From: an uncultured Clostridium sp.
Lineage (GTDB): Bacteria > Bacillota > Clostridia > Lachnospirales > Lachnospiraceae
Assembly: GCF_900547735.1 (NCBI RefSeq)
Contig: NZ_URHZ01000007.1
Span: 1 to 64,000, forward strand
Direction of reading: 5' to 3'
Length of the DNA: 64,000 nt
Part shown: positions 60,539-64,000 of the stretch, one piece after another
Position numbering within the stretch: position 1 is the stretch's first letter
Layout: each line of letters starts with the position of its first letter
Notes under the pieces: model-generated
Databases searched by the model: none
What the model saw: the letters and a program-made list of their open reading frames with translations, nothing else
Told to the model about the DNA's origin: nothing
Program-made: the position numbers and the translations under genes

Positions 60539-61693
60539 TCAGTCCATTGCAACTCTGCACATTGTATATTCACCATACCCCGTGACTGCCCGGTAATACC
60601 CGCAGAGGGAAAGGTTACACGCTTCATCATAAGTGTCCACCAGCAGCGGCCTGCCTCCCAGCGCAGCCAGTTTTGTTTTCGTAGCTAAGATAATTATATT
60701 TTCTCTGCCAATCTCTTTTAGTACCTCCGGCGTAAGCTGCTGGTTGCCGCGGCCGAACAGAAACCCCTGGCCTCCGGTTACCGTCACTATCAGTTTTGTC
60801 CTTTTTCCCTGGATTTGCGATAAGATACCGTTCCCGTACAGATCGGACGCCACGAGTTCTTTATTGCGGACCAGATCCACTCCAATCAGAGTGTTATTAA
60901 GGCCGAGAAGATGCATAATCCCCCTGGTCGTGGTTCCGGCTCCGATGAGGTAACATGTCTCCGGCTCCATTGCTTCAATTATATCCCAGGCAATCGACTC
61001 AATCGATGCCGTCTCGGAGACCGGGGTCGGCGCTTTGCGGTTCTGGGTCAGAGTCCTCTCCTTCGGCACCTGAAGATAACCGTAAAGCCTTGTGCCGATT
61101 ACCTCTCTCCGGTATTCCTCCTCGTTAATATCAAGGACTTCCAGTTCCTCTGTTTTCTGCACCTTCCCGCTGAGCCACATGGAAGCCAGCCGGCCGGCAG
61201 CCGTGGGATTTTTTGCATAGACCGGCGAATGTATCTTCACACCGGCCGGGATCCCCACACAGGGCAGGTTAAGCCCCACCGCCTGATAAATATCCCTGGC
61301 CGTCCCGTCGCCTCCCGCAAACAGAAGTAAATCCACATTCTCCTCCAGCAGCTTTTCTGCCAGTGCAATTGTATCTCCGGCATCCGTATGAACGGGGGCT
61401 TCATAATCGGGGGCTTCATCAGCCGCATCCACATCCAAATTTCCCGATGCCAGAAGCGCCGTAGTAAATCCCAGTTCTTTTGCCGCCTCTCCCCCCATTT
61501 TGCCCGGATAAGTATAAACCGTAATATTAGCCCTGTTGTCTAATAGCTCTTTCAGCGCTGCTTTTACCCGCTCCCCTGCTCTCGGCTGCGCTCCGCGCCT
61601 GATCGCCTCGTCCGCCACATAATCAGTGCCTTTCAAGCCCACACTTCCGCCCATGCCGGCAATGGGATTAATAATGAGTCCCAGCTTCTTCAT
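60539..61693 (-). CDS. ATP-NAD/AcoX kinase family protein
   Basis: 384 aa. The N-terminus KLGLIINPIAGMGGSVGLKG and VDLLLFAGGDGTARDI (the GGDG nucleotide site) place it in the NAD kinase/diacylglycerol kinase superfamily, ATP-NAD/AcoX branch. The C-terminal half (LIGAGTTTRGIMHLLGLNNT) is the AcoX-type region. True NAD kinases are shorter (about 280 aa), so the substrate is uncertain. It sits between the gcv genes and the S10 operon. Confidence 0.88.
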   Translation of the reverse strand: MKKLGLIINPIAGMGGSVGLKGTDYVADEAIRRGAQPRAGERVKAALKELLDNRANITVYTYPGKMGGEAAKELGFTTALLASGNLDVDAADEAPDYEAPVHTDAGDTIALAEKLLEENVDLLLFAGGDGTARDIYQAVGLNLPCVGIPAGVKIHSPVYAKNPTAAGRLASMWLSGKVQKTEELEVLDINEEEYRREVIGTRLYGYLQVPKERTLTQNRKAPTPVSETASIESIAWDIIEAMEPETCYLIGAGTTTRGIMHLLGLNNTLIGVDLVRNKELVASDLYGNGILSQIQGKRTKLIVTVTGGQGFLFGRGNQQLTPEVLKEIGRENIIILATKTKLAALGGRPLLVDTYDEACNLSLCGYYRAVTGYGEYTMCRVAMD

Positions 61694-61714
61694 TGGCCCT
61701 CCTTATAATAAACA

Positions 61715-61752
61715 GGACTGCTTCAAAATGATACTTCACTCCAAAGCAGTCC
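61715..61752 (-). promoter_or_regulatory. Inverted repeat in the leader of the NAD-kinase-like gene
   Basis: GGACTGCTT / AAGCAGTCC, 9 bp with a 20-base loop, about 20 bases before the start codon. Terminator of gcvPB or leader hairpin; a short TGTTTATT follows on the minus strand. Confidence 0.45.
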
Positions 61753-61768
61753 TTCTTAATAATATCAT

Positions 61769-61800
61769 TTATTCATAACATCTTTTATTCATAACATCTT
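61769..61800. repeat. Tandem duplication of a 16-base unit
   Basis: TTATTCATAACATCTT occurs twice head to tail, with TTAT of a third copy following, between gcvPB and the NAD-kinase-like gene. Confidence 0.8.
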
Positions 61801-61936
61801 TTATCACATCGGCACAAGGCATATCCGCCGATAATACCTTCTACATATTAGCGCTTTCCTGCCGTATTGTCGGCAGTCCTGTTACCAGTTTCTTCTATAT
61901 ATAATAGCATTTCAATAACCGTGTCTCGCAATGTAT

Positions 61937-63499
61937 CTACTCACTGTATTTCTTCAGGTACGTCTTCCATGTTGTTGCCCATCTCGCCGGATCATCCATG
62001 CCGGATTCATCGACCTGATGGATAACGCTCCTGTGAGGCGCGGTCTTAATGATATCAGGATTTTCATGAGCCTCTTTAAATACATATTTTAGGGTTTCGA
62101 TGTATTCGTCAATGTCTTTTTTGGAAGGTGTCTCCGTAGGCTCCAGTGTCATCGGTTCAGGCAGATAGAAGGGGTGGTGGGAAGTCCAGTAATGCATACC
62201 AAAATCCATCATACGCCTCTGTATATCCAGTGTTCCGATACCGGTTTCTTTTTCCATCGTCTCCAGGGAATAACGGGCCTGCTCGATCCGCTGGTTGCTG
62301 CCGTCCTCATAGTAAGCAGTCACCTCCGGAAGCTCCATCAGCTTCTTAAACATATAATTGTTGTTGAGAACTGCCGTCTTTGCCACCTGATACAGTCCGT
62401 CCGGACCCATACTGCGGATCCAGCAGTATGCTTTCAACACGACAGGAGCAACGCCGTACCATTCCCTCACTTTGCCCACTGCGCATGAATTGCTGCAAAT
62501 ATCATAGTTCAGGAAATATTTCTCCCCGTCATAGTCTACAATCGGGGCCGGCAGATACTGAACCAGTTCTTTCTGTACTCCCGTCGCTCCGCAGGCGGGG
62601 CCGCCGCAGCCGTGAGGCGTTGAGAACGTCTTATGGAGGTTGAAGAAGCACATATCAAAGCCAGCGTCTCTTGCCCTTGTGACCCCTAAGAGTCCGTTTG
62701 CATTTGCCTGATCATATCCACAAAGCCCGCCGATGGAATGAATATAATCCACAAATTCCTTCACATGGCTGTTATAAACTCCCGTATCCTCCGGGTTTGC
62801 CACAATATATCCGGCTGTTTTCGGGCCTGCCGCCGCTTTCAACTGCTCTAAATCCGGTATGCCCGTCGTCTGATCCGGCTGCAGGTAAACAATCTTGAAG
62901 CCGGCTACCGCGGGAGCGGCTGCATCGGAGGGATGTGAATAAATGGTAGTGATAATCTCATCCCTGTCTTCACCTCTATCTTTAAAATATGCCCTCATAA
63001 CAGAGGCCATCGTCAAAATACCCTGGGAACCTCCGCCCGGCTGGAAGGTAAAATGATCCATGCCGGAAATTTCACTCATATATTGATCGGTTTCATGGAA
63101 AATCTCAAGCATCCCCTGTACGGTATCCACATCCTGTAGCGGATGATACTCCCGGATTAGGGCGGATAACTGCTCGTTTACCTTTGGGCTGTATTTAACG
63201 GTACAGGTACCCTGACCAATCTCAATATTCACATCTGCGCCAAGTGTCTGCTGCGCCAGCCTGGCATAGTGTCTTAAGACACGGCTCTGTGACAGTTCCG
63301 GCAGGTTCAGCTTCGTATTTCGCCTCATGCTGTCCGGGAGAGCGGCAGCTCCTTTTGTCTCTCTTGCTATCTCTTCCTCCGGCTCCCCCACTAAGATTCC
63401 GCGTTCGCCCGGAGTGCTAAGCTCATAAATTATCGGCTCATCCCATTTTGCCTGGTGGAAATGAACTCTGACCTTTTCTGATCTATCTATTCTTTTCAC
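61937..63499 (-). CDS. gcvPB: Glycine dehydrogenase (decarboxylating) subunit 2
   Basis: 520 aa, the PLP-binding subunit of two-part P protein. The PLP lysine lies in FFNLHKTFSTPHGCGGPACG, and FTFQPGGGSQGILTM precedes it. With GcvPA it decarboxylates glycine and passes the aminomethyl group to GcvH. Located 95 bases downstream of gcvPA; gcvT and gcvH presumably lie beyond the window edge. Confidence 0.97.
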   Translation of the reverse strand: MKRIDRSEKVRVHFHQAKWDEPIIYELSTPGERGILVGEPEEEIARETKGAAALPDSMRRNTKLNLPELSQSRVLRHYARLAQQTLGADVNIEIGQGTCTVKYSPKVNEQLSALIREYHPLQDVDTVQGMLEIFHETDQYMSEISGMDHFTFQPGGGSQGILTMASVMRAYFKDRGEDRDEIITTIYSHPSDAAAPAVAGFKIVYLQPDQTTGIPDLEQLKAAAGPKTAGYIVANPEDTGVYNSHVKEFVDYIHSIGGLCGYDQANANGLLGVTRARDAGFDMCFFNLHKTFSTPHGCGGPACGATGVQKELVQYLPAPIVDYDGEKYFLNYDICSNSCAVGKVREWYGVAPVVLKAYCWIRSMGPDGLYQVAKTAVLNNNYMFKKLMELPEVTAYYEDGSNQRIEQARYSLETMEKETGIGTLDIQRRMMDFGMHYWTSHHPFYLPEPMTLEPTETPSKKDIDEYIETLKYVFKEAHENPDIIKTAPHRSVIHQVDESGMDDPARWATTWKTYLKKYSE

Positions 63500-63594
63500 G
63501 TTATCATTCCTTTCTGAAAGCTTATTCAGTGATACTGTCCACAGCCCTGTCTAAGGGCAGAGGCTGATTCGTGAACAGCAGCAGTTCCTATCGG

Positions 63595-64000
63595 CTATTC
63601 GGTGACCTCTCTAAGCGCCGCGATCAAAGTATCGATATCTTCTTTTGTATGGATTTCGGTTACACAGTAAAGAGCTGACTCCGAAAGCCCCGGGAAATCC
63701 TTCGACAGGTCCTTTCCGCCGAAAATACCTTTTTCAAGCAGAGCCTTGTTGATCTGTTCCACTGTCTTTCCGGTTTTGCTGAAATCCACGACAAATTCTT
63801 TGAAGAATACGCTGCCGAACGGATTGGCCCTCACACCCGGAATCTCACTCATCTTACCGGCTGCATACTGTGCGTTGGACATAATAATCTGCCCCACTTC
63901 TTCCATGCCCCGGGGACCCATGGTAGCCAGGTAAACACCTGCCGTGATGCCCCAAAGAGCCGACTGGGTTCCCACATACTCTTTTCCATGCTCCCTGTGA
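63595..64000 (-). CDS. gcvPA: Glycine dehydrogenase (decarboxylating) subunit 1, C-terminal part
   Basis: The last 134 codons; the gene continues past the right edge. HGKEYVGTQSALWGITAGVY and SESALYCVTEIHTKEDID are GcvPA C-terminal motifs. Partner of GcvPB in glycine cleavage. The frame is intact up to the last base. Confidence 0.95.
   Translation of the reverse strand, partial: HREHGKEYVGTQSALWGITAGVYLATMGPRGMEEVGQIIMSNAQYAAGKMSEIPGVRANPFGSVFFKEFVVDFSKTGKTVEQINKALLEKGIFGGKDLSKDFPGLSESALYCVTEIHTKEDIDTLIAALREVTE

Noticed and set aside
1..64000. CRISPR arrays, prophage, insertion sequences or rRNA genes
   Set aside because: No regularly spaced repeats, transposase or integrase motifs, or rRNA signatures were seen.

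Overview
The window looks like a chromosomal segment of an anaerobic Firmicute, most likely a Lachnospiraceae-type clostridium. The evidence is a complete bacterial S10-spc-alpha ribosomal cluster with a zinc-ribbon S14 and an L17 carrying an insertion, a KOW protein between map and infA, a two-subunit glycine decarboxylase (GcvPA/GcvPB), a selenocysteine system, and choline-binding-type cell-wall repeats. Nearly all genes lie on the minus strand. I saw no phage, insertion sequence or CRISPR array.

Layout. 0.2-9.3 kb: a 5-oxoproline/D-glutamate island (DUF1445 protein, PxpC, PxpB, NRAMP-fold transporter, PxpA) next to a two-component system and a sodium:solute symporter. 9.4-16.0 kb: an operon for a UGA-containing selenoprotein, a DASS/SLC13 transporter, a thioredoxin-reductase-like flavoprotein and a lactonase-fold beta-propeller, with a divergent LysR gene. 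16.1-23.1 kb: the full Sec machinery (selB, selA, tRNA-Sec, DUF3343, cysteine-desulfurase-like, yedF, and a divergent selD that is itself a selenoprotein). 23.2-26.9 kb: truA with a C-terminal extension, then ecfT-ecfA2-ecfA1. 27.2-32.7 kb: cysteine/thiazoline catabolism (APC permease, ATC hydrolase family, CyuA-type desulfidase) with a consensus sigma-54 promoter and a PAS-AAA-Fis activator. 32.8-37.9 kb: two paralogous secreted cell-wall-binding proteins and a hybrid histidine kinase. 38.1-43.1 kb: AEC transporter, PepD dipeptidase, YfcC transporter and a divergent LysR. 43.2-60.2 kb: rplQ-rpoA-rpsD-rpsK-rpsM-rpmJ-infA-KOW-map-adk-secY and the spc/S10 genes through rpsJ. 60.5-64 kb: NAD-kinase-like protein, gcvPB and the 3' part of gcvPA.

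The most interesting feature is a likely selenium regulon. The selenoprotein joins a UGSC-type domain (Cys-Sec-Gly-Thr-Cys) to a second domain of unknown function, which I know as a separate protein elsewhere. Its promoter and the yedF promoter share one architecture: GATAGCTATG-N4-TATC, exactly 20 bases, TTGAC(C/T), 18 bases, TACAAT. This suggests that the neighbouring LysR protein controls both selenium supply and the selenoprotein operon. Much of the window's accessory content concerns thiols and small peptides (5-oxoproline, cysteine desulfidase, thiazoline hydrolase, PepD, redox selenoprotein).
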